Both the position numbers and the translations under genes were made by a program. A stretch of DNA of 64,000 bases. It comes from Tenggerimyces flavus. GTDB taxonomy: Bacteria; Actinomycetota; Actinomycetes; Propionibacteriales; Actinopolymorphaceae. The DNA lies in the NCBI RefSeq assembly GCF_016907715.1, contig NZ_JAFBCM010000001.1:3534001-3598000 (forward strand), given 5' to 3'. Under the pieces are notes generated by a model. The model searched no databases, had not been told where the DNA came from, and saw nothing but the letters and a program-made list of their open reading frames with translations. Shown piece after piece: positions 24,479-34,404 of this stretch (positions within the stretch are counted from its first letter, which is position 1; each line of letters opens with the position of its first letter).

Positions 24479-26260
24479 ATGGGGCAGGACAGCGAACGGT
24501 CTGGTCGCATCGGCCGGCGCGGCTTCCTGAAGGGCGTCTCCGTCGCCGCCGGGATCGGCCTCGCACCGTGGCTGGCGGCGGCGTGCGGCAACGGTCCGAA
24601 GGCCGCGCCCACCAAGGCGGGAGCCGGTCTCGACGCCGCGTTCTTCGAGCGGCCGGACGGCGCGATCAAGGACCTGTCCCTGGACCAGGTGCCAGCGGCG
24701 CAGCAGAAGACGAGCTACGAGCAGTGGGTCGCGCGAGCCGAGGGCGCGTACGACCCGCCGATCAAGCTCACAACAGTCGCGCAGACGTCGCCGGTGACGA
24801 AGTACCCGAAGGGGGACACGCTCGCGAAGAACGTCTGGACGCGTGCGTACGAGAGCAGGTACGGGATCAGCGTCGAGACCAAATGGTCGGTCGACCAGTC
24901 CCAGTGGGAACAGCGCACGAACCTGATGATTGGGTCCGGCGACCTCCCCGACTTCTTCCTCGCCAGCCAGAGCCAGCTCGACCAGCTGATCCGCGCGGAC
25001 CTCATCGCAGATCTCACCGCGACCTACAAGGATCACGCCACCGACCAGGTGCGCGCGACGATCCTCGAGGCCGGGCCGACCGCGCTGGAGTCCGCGGTGT
25101 ACGGCGGCAAGCTGATGGCGATCCCGTTCGTGGAGCAGAACGAGACCGCGCCGCACTGGTTCATCCGCAAGGACCTGCTGGACAAGGCCGGCCTGGGCGT
25201 ACCGAAGACCATGCGGGAGCTGCTCGACGCCTGTGCGGCGTTCACGTCGAACGGCACGTACGGGCTCGCCGTCGGCCCGAGTCCGAACCAGGACCTCGGC
25301 TACCTGCAGGCGTTCTTCAACGGCTACCACGCGTACCGCGGCCTCTGGATCGAGAAGGACGGCAAGCTCGCGTACAGCAGCGTGCAGCCGGAGATGCGAG
25401 CCGCGCTGGAGCAGCTCCAGCGGATGTACAAGGCGAAGCAGATCCATCCGGAGTTCGGGACCCGTACCGAGGAACAGGTCTTCGAGGACTGGGCGAACGG
25501 CAAGGTCGGCCTCATCCAGGGCCGAGGCTCCGGACCGAACGGCACCGACATCCTGAAGACCAACAACCCGAAGGCCGAGGTCGTCGCGCTCCCGGTCCTG
25601 TCGATGGACGGCGAGCCGGCCAAGGCGCAGGTGGACCAGCCCAACGTGCGTGGGTACTGGGTCGTCCGCAAGGGCGCCGAGCATCCCGAAGCCCTGTTGA
25701 AGATGCTGGACTTCTGGGTCAGCACGTTCTACCTCACGCCCTCCGACGAGGTGCAGGCCGCGTTCATCTCCGACGGCGAGGAACCGAACCTCTGGACGCT
25801 CAACAAGATCGCGCTGTACCGCGCCTACAAGAACACCGATGTGCACAACACGTTGACCAAACTGCTCGACAGCAAGTCGGCCGACGTCGCGAGCTACCGG
25901 CCCGAGGTGCGGTTCTGGTACGACTACCTCAAGCCGGCCTTCACCGGCGGGAAGATCGACGGCTACCAGTACCGCAGCCTGGTCGGCTACTACGGTCCGA
26001 ACAGTGGGCGCGCGGTGCAGGACCTGTACCGCAAGCAGGATCTCTACATGCCGGACGGCTTCTTCGGCGTACCCACGGCCACGATGTCGCGTCGTCAAGC
26101 GAGCCTTGACAAGATCGAGGCAGAGACGTTCACCAAGGTGATCCAGGGCAGCCCGATCGCGGAGTTCGACACGTTCGTCAAGGAGTGGAAGAGCGTCGGT
26201 GGCGACCAGGTGACGCGGGAGGTCAACGAGTGGCGAGAACAGCAACGAGCTCGCCGGTGA
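24479..26260 (+). CDS. Extracellular sugar-type ABC substrate-binding lipoprotein
   Basis: A 593-residue protein. Ribosome site AGGAGAGG. The N-terminus has the Tat motif GRRGFLKGVS and lipobox LAAAC. It is longer than the usual 430-residue family-1 binding protein; such long forms (LipO-like) accompany LplB/LplC-type permeases, which follow here. Recognisable features are DLPDFFLASQSQLDQLIRADLIADLT near residue 160, and PHWFIRKDLLDKAGLGVPKTMRELLDA near 225. Family members bind oligosaccharides of plant or host polysaccharides. First gene of the main operon. Confidence 0.95.
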   Translation: MGQDSERSGRIGRRGFLKGVSVAAGIGLAPWLAAACGNGPKAAPTKAGAGLDAAFFERPDGAIKDLSLDQVPAAQQKTSYEQWVARAEGAYDPPIKLTTVAQTSPVTKYPKGDTLAKNVWTRAYESRYGISVETKWSVDQSQWEQRTNLMIGSGDLPDFFLASQSQLDQLIRADLIADLTATYKDHATDQVRATILEAGPTALESAVYGGKLMAIPFVEQNETAPHWFIRKDLLDKAGLGVPKTMRELLDACAAFTSNGTYGLAVGPSPNQDLGYLQAFFNGYHAYRGLWIEKDGKLAYSSVQPEMRAALEQLQRMYKAKQIHPEFGTRTEEQVFEDWANGKVGLIQGRGSGPNGTDILKTNNPKAEVVALPVLSMDGEPAKAQVDQPNVRGYWVVRKGAEHPEALLKMLDFWVSTFYLTPSDEVQAAFISDGEEPNLWTLNKIALYRAYKNTDVHNTLTKLLDSKSADVASYRPEVRFWYDYLKPAFTGGKIDGYQYRSLVGYYGPNSGRAVQDLYRKQDLYMPDGFFGVPTATMSRRQASLDKIEAETFTKVIQGSPIAEFDTFVKEWKSVGGDQVTREVNEWREQQRARR

Positions 26261-27204
26261 CCGAGTCCCCCGCCGAGGCGGGGGAGCAGGTCGCCACACC
26301 ACCGAGGCGCCGGAAGAGGCGCACCAACGCACGGGCTCTCCATCTGATGCTCGTGCCCGGAATCCTCGTCGTGCTCGTCTACGAGTACGGACCGATCCTG
26401 GGCACGGTGATGGCCTTCCAGGACTACCTGCCCGCGTTCGGCTTCCTGAACTCGGAGTGGGTCGGCCTGGAGAACTTCCGGTTCGTGCTCAGCCTGCCGG
26501 ACACCTGGGAGGTCGTCTGGAACACGGTCTCGATCGCGAGCATGAAGATTGTGGCCGGGCTGATCGCTCCGCTCGCGACGGCGCTGCTGATCAACGAGGT
26601 CGGCAAGAAGTACTTCCGGCGCGGTGTGCAGACGATCATCTACCTGCCGCACTTCCTGTCCTGGGTGATCCTCGGCGGCGTCCTGATCGAGATTCTCTCG
26701 CCCACGTTCGGGATCGTGAACCAGTTCCTCGGGCTGTTCGGTGTCGAGCCGATCTACTTCCTCGGCGACAACTCGTGGTTCCCGGCCACGCTGGTCGGGT
26801 CGGACACGTGGAAGGAGTTCGGCTTCACCACCGTCGTCTACCTGGCCGCGATCGTCACGATCGACCCGACGCTGTACGAGGTGGCGTCGGTGGACGGGGC
26901 GGGGAAACTGCGCCAGGCGTGGCACATCACGCTGCCCGGGATGATGCCGGTCATCGTGCTGATGGCGACGCTGAGCCTCGGCAACGTGCTCAACGCGGGC
27001 TTCGAGCAGGTGCTCGTGCTGTACAGCCCGCAGGTCTACGACAGCGGCGACATCATCGACACGTTCGTCTACCGCATGGGCCTGATCGACTTCCAGTACA
27101 GCGCTGCCGCAGCAGTGGGGCTGTTCAAGAGCATGGTCGCGCTGGTGCTGATCTCCACCTCGTACTACCTGGCCTACCGGTTCGCGAAGTACCGGATCTT
27201 CTAG
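26230..27204 (+). CDS. ABC transporter permease, LplB type
   Basis: A 324-residue protein with six predicted TM helices after a basic N-terminus (PPRRRKRRTNARALHLMLVPGILVVLVYEYGPI). The EAA loop, which docks the ATPase, reads DPTLYEVASVDGAGKLRQAWHITLPGM near residue 225. GTG 26230 was chosen because GGGAGG lies 7 bases before it; another GTG at 26257 would give GTGA overlap with the binding protein. As is common for this class, no ATPase gene is nearby, so a shared MsiK-like ATPase is expected. Confidence 0.93.
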   Translation: MARTATSSPVTESPAEAGEQVATPPRRRKRRTNARALHLMLVPGILVVLVYEYGPILGTVMAFQDYLPAFGFLNSEWVGLENFRFVLSLPDTWEVVWNTVSIASMKIVAGLIAPLATALLINEVGKKYFRRGVQTIIYLPHFLSWVILGGVLIEILSPTFGIVNQFLGLFGVEPIYFLGDNSWFPATLVGSDTWKEFGFTTVVYLAAIVTIDPTLYEVASVDGAGKLRQAWHITLPGMMPVIVLMATLSLGNVLNAGFEQVLVLYSPQVYDSGDIIDTFVYRMGLIDFQYSAAAAVGLFKSMVALVLISTSYYLAYRFAKYRIF

Positions 27205-27213
27205 GGGGAGGGA

Positions 27214-28092
27214 ATGAAACTACTCGACAGCCGCCGCGTCTTCGTGGTGTTCAATTACCTCTTCCTCGGCGCGTTGGCGTTGCTCTGCCTGTTCCCGTTG
27301 GTGCACACGCTGGCGCTGTCGTTCAGCGCGAGCGCGGCAGCGGACGCCGGACGAGTGACGATCTGGCCGGTGCAGTTCACGACCGCGGCGTACGAGTACG
27401 CGTTCACCAACCCGCAGTTCCTCCGCTCGTTCGGGACCTCGATCGAACGCGTCGTCCTCGGGGTCACTGTCAACATGGTGTTGACGATCCTGGTCGCCTA
27501 CCCGCTCTCGAAGGCGCCGGGTGTGCTGCGCGGGCGAACGGCGTACGTGTGGTTCTTCGTGATCACGATGCTGTTCGCCGCCGGGCTCGTGCCGACGTAC
27601 ATGGTCGTCCAGGCCACCGGTCTGCTGGACAGCATCTGGGCGCTGATCCTGCCCAAGGCCGTTCCGGTGTTCAACGTCATCCTGCTGCTGAACTTCTTCC
27701 GGAGCCTGCCGAAGGAGCTCGAGGAGGCGGCGTTCGTGGACGGCGCCGGCCACTGGACCGTGCTGCTGCGGATCTACCTCCCGCTGTCGAAGCCCGCGCT
27801 GGCGACGATCACGCTGTTCACGATCGTCGCGCACTGGAACTCGTGGTTCGACGGCATCATCTACATGAACTCACCGGAGCACTATCCGCTGCAGAGCTAC
27901 CTGCAGACGCTGGTCGTGCAGGACTCGCTCAGTGTCCGTTCGCTGAACGAGATGGACCTGCTGCAAGAGGTGTCCAACCGGACGTACAAGGCCGCGCAGA
28001 TCTTCCTTGCGGCGTTGCCTGTCCTCGCGGTCTATCCGTTCCTGCAGAGGTACTTCATCAAGGGCATCAACCTGGGCAGCGTGAAGGGCTGA
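27214..28092 (+). CDS. ABC transporter permease, LplC type
   Basis: A 292-residue protein, ribosome site GGGGGAGGG. Six TM helices (LGALALLCLFPLVHTLALSFS at the start). The EAA loop is PKELEEAAFVDGAGHWTVLLRIYLPLSKPALATI near residue 170. The C-terminus ends YPFLQRYFIKGINLGSVKG, the pattern of carbohydrate permeases (FLQRYFVKGL). It pairs with the LplB-type permease 9 bp upstream to form the channel. Confidence 0.95.
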   Translation: MKLLDSRRVFVVFNYLFLGALALLCLFPLVHTLALSFSASAAADAGRVTIWPVQFTTAAYEYAFTNPQFLRSFGTSIERVVLGVTVNMVLTILVAYPLSKAPGVLRGRTAYVWFFVITMLFAAGLVPTYMVVQATGLLDSIWALILPKAVPVFNVILLLNFFRSLPKELEEAAFVDGAGHWTVLLRIYLPLSKPALATITLFTIVAHWNSWFDGIIYMNSPEHYPLQSYLQTLVVQDSLSVRSLNEMDLLQEVSNRTYKAAQIFLAALPVLAVYPFLQRYFIKGINLGSVKG

Positions 28093-28093
28093 C

Positions 28094-29107
28094 GTGCACG
28101 AGTTTCGGGTCGCCATCATCGGCTGCGGCGCGGTCGGCAGGATCCACGCCGAGTGCCTCGCCAAGCTCGACGGGGCGCGGGTCGTCGCGTTCTGCGACGT
28201 GGTCGGGGCCAAGGCGTTGGTGCTGGCGAACGAGTTCGGCGCGGAGTACGCCACCGCCGACTCGGCTCGGATCCTCGCCGACGAGTCGATCGACGTGGTG
28301 TACGTCGCCACCCAGCACGACTCGCACGCCGAGTTGTGCGTCCGCGCGCTCGACGCGGGCAAGCACGTGCTGGTGGAGAAGCCGCTCGCCCTGAACCTCG
28401 AGGACTGCAAGGCCGTCGCGGCCGCGGCGGAGCGCAGCACGCAACGGTTCATGGTGGCGTTCAAGATGCGCTACTTCGACATGGTCGAGAAGGCGAGGGA
28501 GCTCGTGCCAGAGCCGCTCGTCGTCACCATGCAGATGATGGACAATCCGTGGCCGCCGGACAGCTGGACGAACGACCCGCTTCGCGGCGGCGGGAACGTG
28601 CTCAGCCAGGGTTGCCATTCCGCCGACCTGCTGCGCCACCTCGCGCGCCAGGACCCGGTGGAGGTCTACGCCGTCGGGGGCAACTACTACCAGCCGTCCG
28701 GAGTGACCGACAACGTGACCGCGGTGTTCCGCTTCGACGGCGGCGTTTCGGCAAGCCTCGTTCAAGGAGACGCGAGCCGACCGCCGGTCGTGGGCAAGAT
28801 GTTCCTGCAGCTCTTCGCGCGAGATCGCTCGGTCACGTTGACCGATCGGCTGACGACGTTGACGTTCGCCGAGCTCGGTCGCCCTGCCCAGGTGTTCCAC
28901 GGCTCCGAGACGGGCTACCTGGAGGAGAACCGTGCGTTCCTGCGCGCTCTTCGCGACGGCACGGATCCACCGACGGGCTACCGGGACGGGCTGTACGCGA
29001 CCGCGATGATGCTGCAGGCCGTCGCGTCCACGCGGAGTGGGCGAGCAGAGTCCGTCGAAGCCCTGGTGTCCGGATGGCAGAACTCACCAGTGGGAGGGCG
29101 AACATGA
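28094..29107 (+). CDS. Gfo/Idh/MocA-family oxidoreductase
   Basis: A 337-residue protein, GTG start 1 base after the permease stop. Rossmann motif VAIIGCGAVGRIHAECL (5-21), the EKPLAL motif near residue 98, and the C-terminal alpha/beta domain with GGNVLSQGCHSADLLRHL near 170 (the catalytic His region). Such enzymes oxidise sugars, inositols or sugar acids with NAD(P). It overlaps the beta-helix gene by ATGA. It probably handles the sugar delivered by the importer. Confidence 0.94.
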   Translation: MHEFRVAIIGCGAVGRIHAECLAKLDGARVVAFCDVVGAKALVLANEFGAEYATADSARILADESIDVVYVATQHDSHAELCVRALDAGKHVLVEKPLALNLEDCKAVAAAAERSTQRFMVAFKMRYFDMVEKARELVPEPLVVTMQMMDNPWPPDSWTNDPLRGGGNVLSQGCHSADLLRHLARQDPVEVYAVGGNYYQPSGVTDNVTAVFRFDGGVSASLVQGDASRPPVVGKMFLQLFARDRSVTLTDRLTTLTFAELGRPAQVFHGSETGYLEENRAFLRALRDGTDPPTGYRDGLYATAMMLQAVASTRSGRAESVEALVSGWQNSPVGGRT

Positions 29108-31788
29108 GGATCAAGCGACGTACGGTCCTGCAGGGGTCGGTCGGCCTCGCGGCGGTCGCCGGGCTCGAGCAGCGCATGACAAGGTCGTACTTCGTCGACA
29201 GCGTGCACGGCGACGACGCGAACAGGGGCACGCGCGAGGACCGGGCGTTCGCCACGCTCACCCGTGCGCTCGCGGAGCTGAGGAACGGCGACACGCTGAA
29301 CCTCAAGCGGGGCAGCGTGTTCCGTACACCGCTCGACCTCACGGGCAGGGCGGCGGGCACGACCGTGCAGGCGTACGGCAACGGGCCGGACCCCGTCGTC
29401 GACCTGCTCGCGACCTGCCTAGGTGCCGCGGCGGACTGGACCGCGACGGGCACGAACGTCTGGTCGCGGACGCTCCCCGTCCCGCCGGGTGGCTGGAGCG
29501 GCTTCCTGCTGGTCCTGGACGGGAGAGCGGGCAACTACATCAAGCCCGCCACAGCGTTTGTGCTCGCGCCGGGCGACTACCACTTCCTCCCCGCCACCAG
29601 CACGCTCACCGTGTACGCCGAACAGAACCCGGCGGAGGCGTACGCCTCGTTGCAGTACGTTCCGCAGAACCTCGGCGCGCGGAACGACATCGGCCTGCTG
29701 ATGGGACCGCCCGACGACCCGCGGGGCGCGAGTGCCGCGAAGGGCTGCACGGTGAAGAACCTCGTGATCCAGGGAGCGCGCCGCAACATCCAGCTCCGCG
29801 CCGACGCCACACTGGTCGACGTCACCGCACAGTTCTCCGCGACGACGAACATCCAGCTCAACTACGAGGGCACGTACCGGCTCACCCGCGTCAAGGCGCT
29901 GGACGCCGGATCGAGCCTGCTCAGCGGCGAGCACTGCCTGCTGGTCGCGGGCAACGGCTCGACGAACGTCCGCGGCACGGTCGCCGACTGGACCGACGAG
30001 GGGAACGGCGCCTGGTCGCGGTCGCTGAGCGGACTCGGGTCGCCGGCCGGGAACCACAACGTGCGGGACTGGCTGGACTTTCCCTCACGAAGGTACGTGT
30101 CGCCGCGCCGCACGCTGGCCGAGGTGACCGGGCCTGAGCACTGGCACGTGGCCGGCGACCAGCTCTCGGTGTACGCCACAGGCAACCCGGCGACCACGTA
30201 CACCGTGCTGCTCGGCGGCCGGTTCGAGCGCATGCGCGTCACGCTGACCGACTGCGAGCTCGACCACGCGGGCGAGGACGCCTTCCAGGTAGGCGGAAAC
30301 ACCCATCCCACCTCGCGCATCGACGTCGTGCGGAGCAGGATCAGCCGCGGCTTCGAGAACGCCGTCGACCTCAAGAGCGCGAACGTGTCGTTCACCGACA
30401 GCTGGATCTGGCACGACAGCCCGGCACCGTCGTCGGCGCTCGGACCCACGATCACGATCCAGGGGCACACCCGCGACGTCGACTACGCCGGTTGCGCGAT
30501 CTCGTGCGCGCTGCCGACCAAGGGCACGATGGACGTGCAGGAGTTCGTTCCGAGGATCACGTCCGAGCGGACCCTGTGGTACGCGCGGAATCAGGCGGCA
30601 ACCGGCGTCGTGCTGAGCCACTACAACGGGCAGCGGCACCGGTACGCGTTCGACCTGTTCTACAACGACTCTCGCGAGGCGCAGGGGTTGCCGGTCGTCG
30701 CGATCAGCGGCGACCACGACTTCACGCACTGCGCGTTCCACTCCTCGAGCACGAACGGCACGGTCCGCGGGCTGTCGTTCCGCGGCAACTCCACGCTCGC
30801 GGCGAACTGCAAGGCCGTGACGGTGGACTCGTCCGTTGTCGTCGAGGGGCACTACGTCGCGACGATCCAGTGGGACGGAAGCGAGGTCTACCTCGGATCG
30901 GGCGCGCGGTTCCTGTTCGGCGGGCTGACCGGGGAGTCGGCGGCGTTCAACGGGGTCTGGTCGGTACGCGACGCGTGGTACGCCTACAACGGAACGTCCG
31001 GGACGCGGAGCTTCTCGACGTTCCTCGTGCCGGTCTCCGCGGCACCGCCGGCCAGCGCCGACCTCACCGGACTGACCATGCGGTACTGGGCGCGGCTGCT
31101 TCGCCTGCGTGGGTGCGTGATCGCGGGCAAGACCGAGCTCGTCCGGATCGACGCCGACCTCGGCGCGCCCGGAGCGGCGTTCCCGATCGACTGGGACGAG
31201 GTCGTTCCGGCGCCGCTCGACGCGAACTACTGGGCGCAGCGGGCGTCGTCGACGCAACGCCTCGTCACCGCGGTCCGCGACGGTGTGCAGCGGCACTACA
31301 GCAGCGCGCAGGTCGTCGCCGACGCACCGGTCCCGGGCAACCTGGTCGCCGACACCGCCGGCAAGTGGGGCGGGTCGCGGAACAGGTACGACGCGACGCC
31401 GACCGACAGCCAGCACGCGTTCGACGAGCCGGAGATCACCGCGATCGTCGTGTCGAACGGAACGGCGACGGTCACCTGTCCGGGGCACGGGCTCCGGCGT
31501 GGCGGCAAGGTGATCGTCACCGGCGTCGCGACTCCGGCCAAGGGTCTGGAGGGCGCGTTCTTCGTGGCCGGCGTGATCGACGCCGACACGTTCACCTATC
31601 GCGCGGTCCGCGGCACACCGGACGGGCCGGCGACGCTCGCGGGAGCGCGGGCGGTCACGGGCCGGGTGAAGCAGACGTCGGCGGCCTACCACTCGGCGCC
31701 GGCGTACGACCTGGCGCCCGGCCAGCGCGACCTGCAGGGCAACCGGGTGCCGCGCGCCGGCCGCCACTTCGGGCCGGTCACCGGATGA
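29104..31788 (+). CDS. Tat-exported right-handed beta-helix protein with FCCH-like tail, paralogue 1
   Basis: An 894-residue protein; the start ATGA overlaps the previous stop. The N-terminus KRRTVLQGSVGLAAVAG is a Tat signal, with no clear cleavage site. YFVDSVHGDDANRGTREDRAFATLTRAL opens the beta-helix fold typical of polysaccharide lyases and hydrolases, and short beta-repeats run through about 700 residues. Near the C-terminus, TVTCPGHGLRRGGKVIVTGV ... DADTFTYRAV resembles the small FCCH-like modules of phage tail proteins. The protein at 36158 is similar over its entire length. Catalytic residues cannot be assigned, so a depolymerase role is an inference from fold and context. Confidence 0.88.
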   Translation: MRIKRRTVLQGSVGLAAVAGLEQRMTRSYFVDSVHGDDANRGTREDRAFATLTRALAELRNGDTLNLKRGSVFRTPLDLTGRAAGTTVQAYGNGPDPVVDLLATCLGAAADWTATGTNVWSRTLPVPPGGWSGFLLVLDGRAGNYIKPATAFVLAPGDYHFLPATSTLTVYAEQNPAEAYASLQYVPQNLGARNDIGLLMGPPDDPRGASAAKGCTVKNLVIQGARRNIQLRADATLVDVTAQFSATTNIQLNYEGTYRLTRVKALDAGSSLLSGEHCLLVAGNGSTNVRGTVADWTDEGNGAWSRSLSGLGSPAGNHNVRDWLDFPSRRYVSPRRTLAEVTGPEHWHVAGDQLSVYATGNPATTYTVLLGGRFERMRVTLTDCELDHAGEDAFQVGGNTHPTSRIDVVRSRISRGFENAVDLKSANVSFTDSWIWHDSPAPSSALGPTITIQGHTRDVDYAGCAISCALPTKGTMDVQEFVPRITSERTLWYARNQAATGVVLSHYNGQRHRYAFDLFYNDSREAQGLPVVAISGDHDFTHCAFHSSSTNGTVRGLSFRGNSTLAANCKAVTVDSSVVVEGHYVATIQWDGSEVYLGSGARFLFGGLTGESAAFNGVWSVRDAWYAYNGTSGTRSFSTFLVPVSAAPPASADLTGLTMRYWARLLRLRGCVIAGKTELVRIDADLGAPGAAFPIDWDEVVPAPLDANYWAQRASSTQRLVTAVRDGVQRHYSSAQVVADAPVPGNLVADTAGKWGGSRNRYDATPTDSQHAFDEPEITAIVVSNGTATVTCPGHGLRRGGKVIVTGVATPAKGLEGAFFVAGVIDADTFTYRAVRGTPDGPATLAGARAVTGRVKQTSAAYHSAPAYDLAPGQRDLQGNRVPRAGRHFGPVTG

Positions 31789-32822
31789 CCACGCTGACGC
31801 CGCCGGAGCTGGCGGCCGCCCTCGAACGGCTGCCGAGATTCCCGCTCGCGGCGACGCCGACGCCGTTGGAGGAGCTGCCCAGGCTCGCCGGAGAGCTGAA
31901 CGTGCCACGCCTGTTGGTGAAACGCGACGACCTCACCGGGCTCGCGTTCGGCGGCAACAAGGTCCGCATGCTCGAGTACTTCGTCGGCGACGCGCTCGCC
32001 CAGGGCTGCGACGTGTTCGTCGGCGGTGGGGGAGCGGCGCAGTCCAACCACGCCCGGCTCTGCGCGGCCGCGGCCAGGCGAGCGGGCCTTGACCCTGTCA
32101 TCGTCATGCGCACCGGCACGGAGTCCGCTGGCGACGCGACCGGCAACCGGCTCGTCACCGAGCTCCTCGGTGCGGAGATCCGGTGGCTCGACAAGGACCC
32201 GGAGATGCGCGACCGGTTCGCCGCGTCGACGTTCATGGACGAGCTCGCGGCGGAGCTGGAGGCCGCCGGCCGTCGCCCGTACGTCCTGTACTCGTCGGTG
32301 CACGCGCTCGGCATCGCCGCGTACCTGTGGTGTGCGCTCGAGCTCGCCGCCCAGCTGGACGCGCTCGGGATCGAGAAGGCGACGGTCGTCGCCACGTCGG
32401 AGGGCTCGGTGACGGCGGCGCTGCTGCTCGGAGCCCGGCTGCTCGGCCGAGACTGGCAGGTCCGCGGCGTCTCCTGCCGGCCGTTCGCCGAGGACGACGC
32501 CGAACGACTGCCGCACCAGCTCACCGAGCTGGCCGAACAGGCTGCCGAGCTGATCGGTGTCAAGGGCCCGTTGACGGCTGCCGACTTCGATCTCGTCGAC
32601 GAGGGTGCGCCAGCGTACGGCACGGCCAGCGAGGAGACCTGGCACGTCATCTCGCAGTGCGCACGGACGGACGCGCTGCTGCTCGACCCGGTCTACACGG
32701 GCAAGGGGATGACCGGCCTCGTCCGCATGATCCGCACCGGACAGGTGCCGGACGGCCGCACACCGGTCTTCGTCCACACGGGTGGGCTTCCTGCCTTGTT
32801 CGCACGAAGGGGGACGCGATGA
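31785..32822 (+). CDS. PLP-dependent ACC deaminase/D-cysteine desulfhydrase-family enzyme
   Basis: A 345-residue protein of fold type II. LLVKRDDLTGLAFGGNKVRMLEYFVGDALAQGCD near residue 38 has the PLP Lys (GGNK). VGGGGAAQSNHARLCAAAARRAGL near 80 binds the substrate carboxylate. VVATSEGSVTAALLLGARLLG near 200 is the phosphate-binding loop, and LDPVYTGKGMTGLVRMI is near the end. The family eliminates or deaminates small amino acids. Start ATGA overlaps the upstream beta-helix stop; the stop overlaps the SDR start. A link to an amino sugar or amino-acid-bearing glycan is a guess from the operon. Confidence 0.92.
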   Translation: MTTLTPPELAAALERLPRFPLAATPTPLEELPRLAGELNVPRLLVKRDDLTGLAFGGNKVRMLEYFVGDALAQGCDVFVGGGGAAQSNHARLCAAAARRAGLDPVIVMRTGTESAGDATGNRLVTELLGAEIRWLDKDPEMRDRFAASTFMDELAAELEAAGRRPYVLYSSVHALGIAAYLWCALELAAQLDALGIEKATVVATSEGSVTAALLLGARLLGRDWQVRGVSCRPFAEDDAERLPHQLTELAEQAAELIGVKGPLTAADFDLVDEGAPAYGTASEETWHVISQCARTDALLLDPVYTGKGMTGLVRMIRTGQVPDGRTPVFVHTGGLPALFARRGTR

Positions 32823-33556
32823 GCAAGGAACTGGACCGACAGGTCGCCGTCGTGACCGGCGGCGCCCAGGGCATCGGGCTCGCCATCCGTACGGCTTTGG
32901 AGGAGGCCGGCGCACGGGTCGCGGTGTTCGACGTCGACACCGGCCCGGCGCCCGACGACGCGCTGCTGAAGGTCGACGTCACCGACGAGGCGCAGGTACG
33001 TTCCGGCGTCGCGGAGGTGATCGACCGGTACGGCCGGCTCGACGTGCTCGTCAACAACGCCGCGATCACCGCGCGGCTCGCCCACCTGTTCGGCCAACCG
33101 GCGCTCGACGTCTCCGTCGAGGACTGGCGCCAGGTGCTCGACGTCAACCTCACCGGCGCGTTCGTCTGCGCCCAGGCCGCGGCTCGCCGGATGGAGAGCG
33201 GCGGCCGGATCGTCAACGTGGCTTCGGTCCAGGGCCTGGTCGCGACCGGAGGAGCGATCCACTACTCGGTGAGCAAGGCCGGGCTGATCATGCTGACCCG
33301 CAGCCTGGCCGGCGAGCTCGCGCAGCGCGGCATCCGGGTGAACGCCGTCGCGCCCGGACCGATCGCCCTCGCCCGTACGGCACCGAACACCGCGCCCGTC
33401 GACACGCTGTCCGGCGAGTGGGGCCAGCCCGAGGACGTCGCCGCGGCGGTCACCTTCCTCGTGTCGCGAGCGGCGGTTTTCGTCAACGGGCACGTGCTTT
33501 CCGTCGACGGCGGCGTCTCGGTGCGGTACCGCAACCAGGTGGGCCGGGAGTCGTGA
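32819..33556 (+). CDS. Short-chain dehydrogenase/reductase
   Basis: A 245-residue classical SDR: TGGAQGIGLAIRTAL (cofactor site, near 14), NNAAITARLAHLF, catalytic Ser in VNVASVQGLVATGG, YSVSKAGLIML (Tyr-x3-Lys near 153), and VNGHVLSVDGGVSVRY at the end. Acidic residue after beta-2 (FDVDTG) favours NAD. Together with the Gfo/Idh enzyme and the lactonase-like hydrolase it could form a sugar-to-sugar-acid oxidation branch. It overlaps both neighbours. Confidence 0.95.
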   Translation: MSKELDRQVAVVTGGAQGIGLAIRTALEEAGARVAVFDVDTGPAPDDALLKVDVTDEAQVRSGVAEVIDRYGRLDVLVNNAAITARLAHLFGQPALDVSVEDWRQVLDVNLTGAFVCAQAAARRMESGGRIVNVASVQGLVATGGAIHYSVSKAGLIMLTRSLAGELAQRGIRVNAVAPGPIALARTAPNTAPVDTLSGEWGQPEDVAAAVTFLVSRAAVFVNGHVLSVDGGVSVRYRNQVGRES

Positions 33557-34404
33557 TGAGGCCGACGTGGCGGATCGGCGGACCGATCGTGGTCGACGCG
33601 CACGCCCACGTCTGGTCCGGCGACACCACCACGTTCCCACCCACGCCCATCGACGGAGTGTCAGCACCGAAGACGCCGCGGCCGGTCGACGACCTGCTCG
33701 GCCGGCTCGACACGGCACACGTCGACCGGGTTGTGCTGATCCAGCCCAGGAGCTACGGCCACGACCACACCTACCTGGCCCACGTTCTCGCCAGCGAGCC
33801 GGAGCGCGTCGCCGGCGTCTGCCTCGTCGATCCGCTGCGCCCGGACGCGCCGGGGGAGCTGCGGCGCCGGTGCCGTGAGGACGGCTACCGCGGGCTCCGG
33901 TTGGTCGGCCTCGGCCACGGCGACGCGGACTGGCTCTTCGACGATCGCACGGCACCCATGTGGAAGGCCGCCGAAGACCTCGAGATCGTGGTGAGCCTGT
34001 TGATCGAGCCGCATCAGCTGGCGGGCGTCGCCACGGTCGCGGCGCGGCGTCCCTGGCTGAGCATCGCGATCGACCATCTCGGCCGGTGCCAGCCGGGAAC
34101 GACCGCCATAGCGGACCTACTGGCGTTGGCCGTTCGCCCGAACGTGTCGGTCAAGGTCTCCGCGCTGTCGTGGCTGTCTGCCCAAGGCCCGCCGCACGCC
34201 GATCTGCGGCCGATGGTCGAGTCCTGTCTCGCGGAGTTCGGCGCTGGCCGGCTGCTCTGGGGTACGGACTACCCGCACGTTCTCGCCGCCGGTCCCTATC
34301 CAGATCCGTTCGAAGAGCTGGCGGGCGTCCTCCCGCAGGCGTCGGAGGCCGAGCTGGCGATGATCGCGGGCGGGAACGCTGCCCGCCTCTACGGGCTGCT
34401 ATGA
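33556..34404 (+). CDS. Amidohydrolase-2/lactonase-like metal hydrolase
   Basis: A 282-residue protein. Start ATG 33556 (TGATG with the SDR stop); GTG 33553 is possible. VVDAHAHVWSGD is the first metal motif, SIAIDHLGRCQPG near 178 and LLWGTDYPHVLAAGPYP near 235 contain later His and Asp ligands. COG3618 relatives such as fuconolactonase and rhamnonolactonase open sugar lactones. With two dehydrogenases before it, that activity fits best; a decarboxylase role is an alternative. It is the last gene of the plus operon and converges on the AraC gene. Confidence 0.9.
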   Translation: MRPTWRIGGPIVVDAHAHVWSGDTTTFPPTPIDGVSAPKTPRPVDDLLGRLDTAHVDRVVLIQPRSYGHDHTYLAHVLASEPERVAGVCLVDPLRPDAPGELRRRCREDGYRGLRLVGLGHGDADWLFDDRTAPMWKAAEDLEIVVSLLIEPHQLAGVATVAARRPWLSIAIDHLGRCQPGTTAIADLLALAVRPNVSVKVSALSWLSAQGPPHADLRPMVESCLAEFGAGRLLWGTDYPHVLAAGPYPDPFEELAGVLPQASEAELAMIAGGNAARLYGLL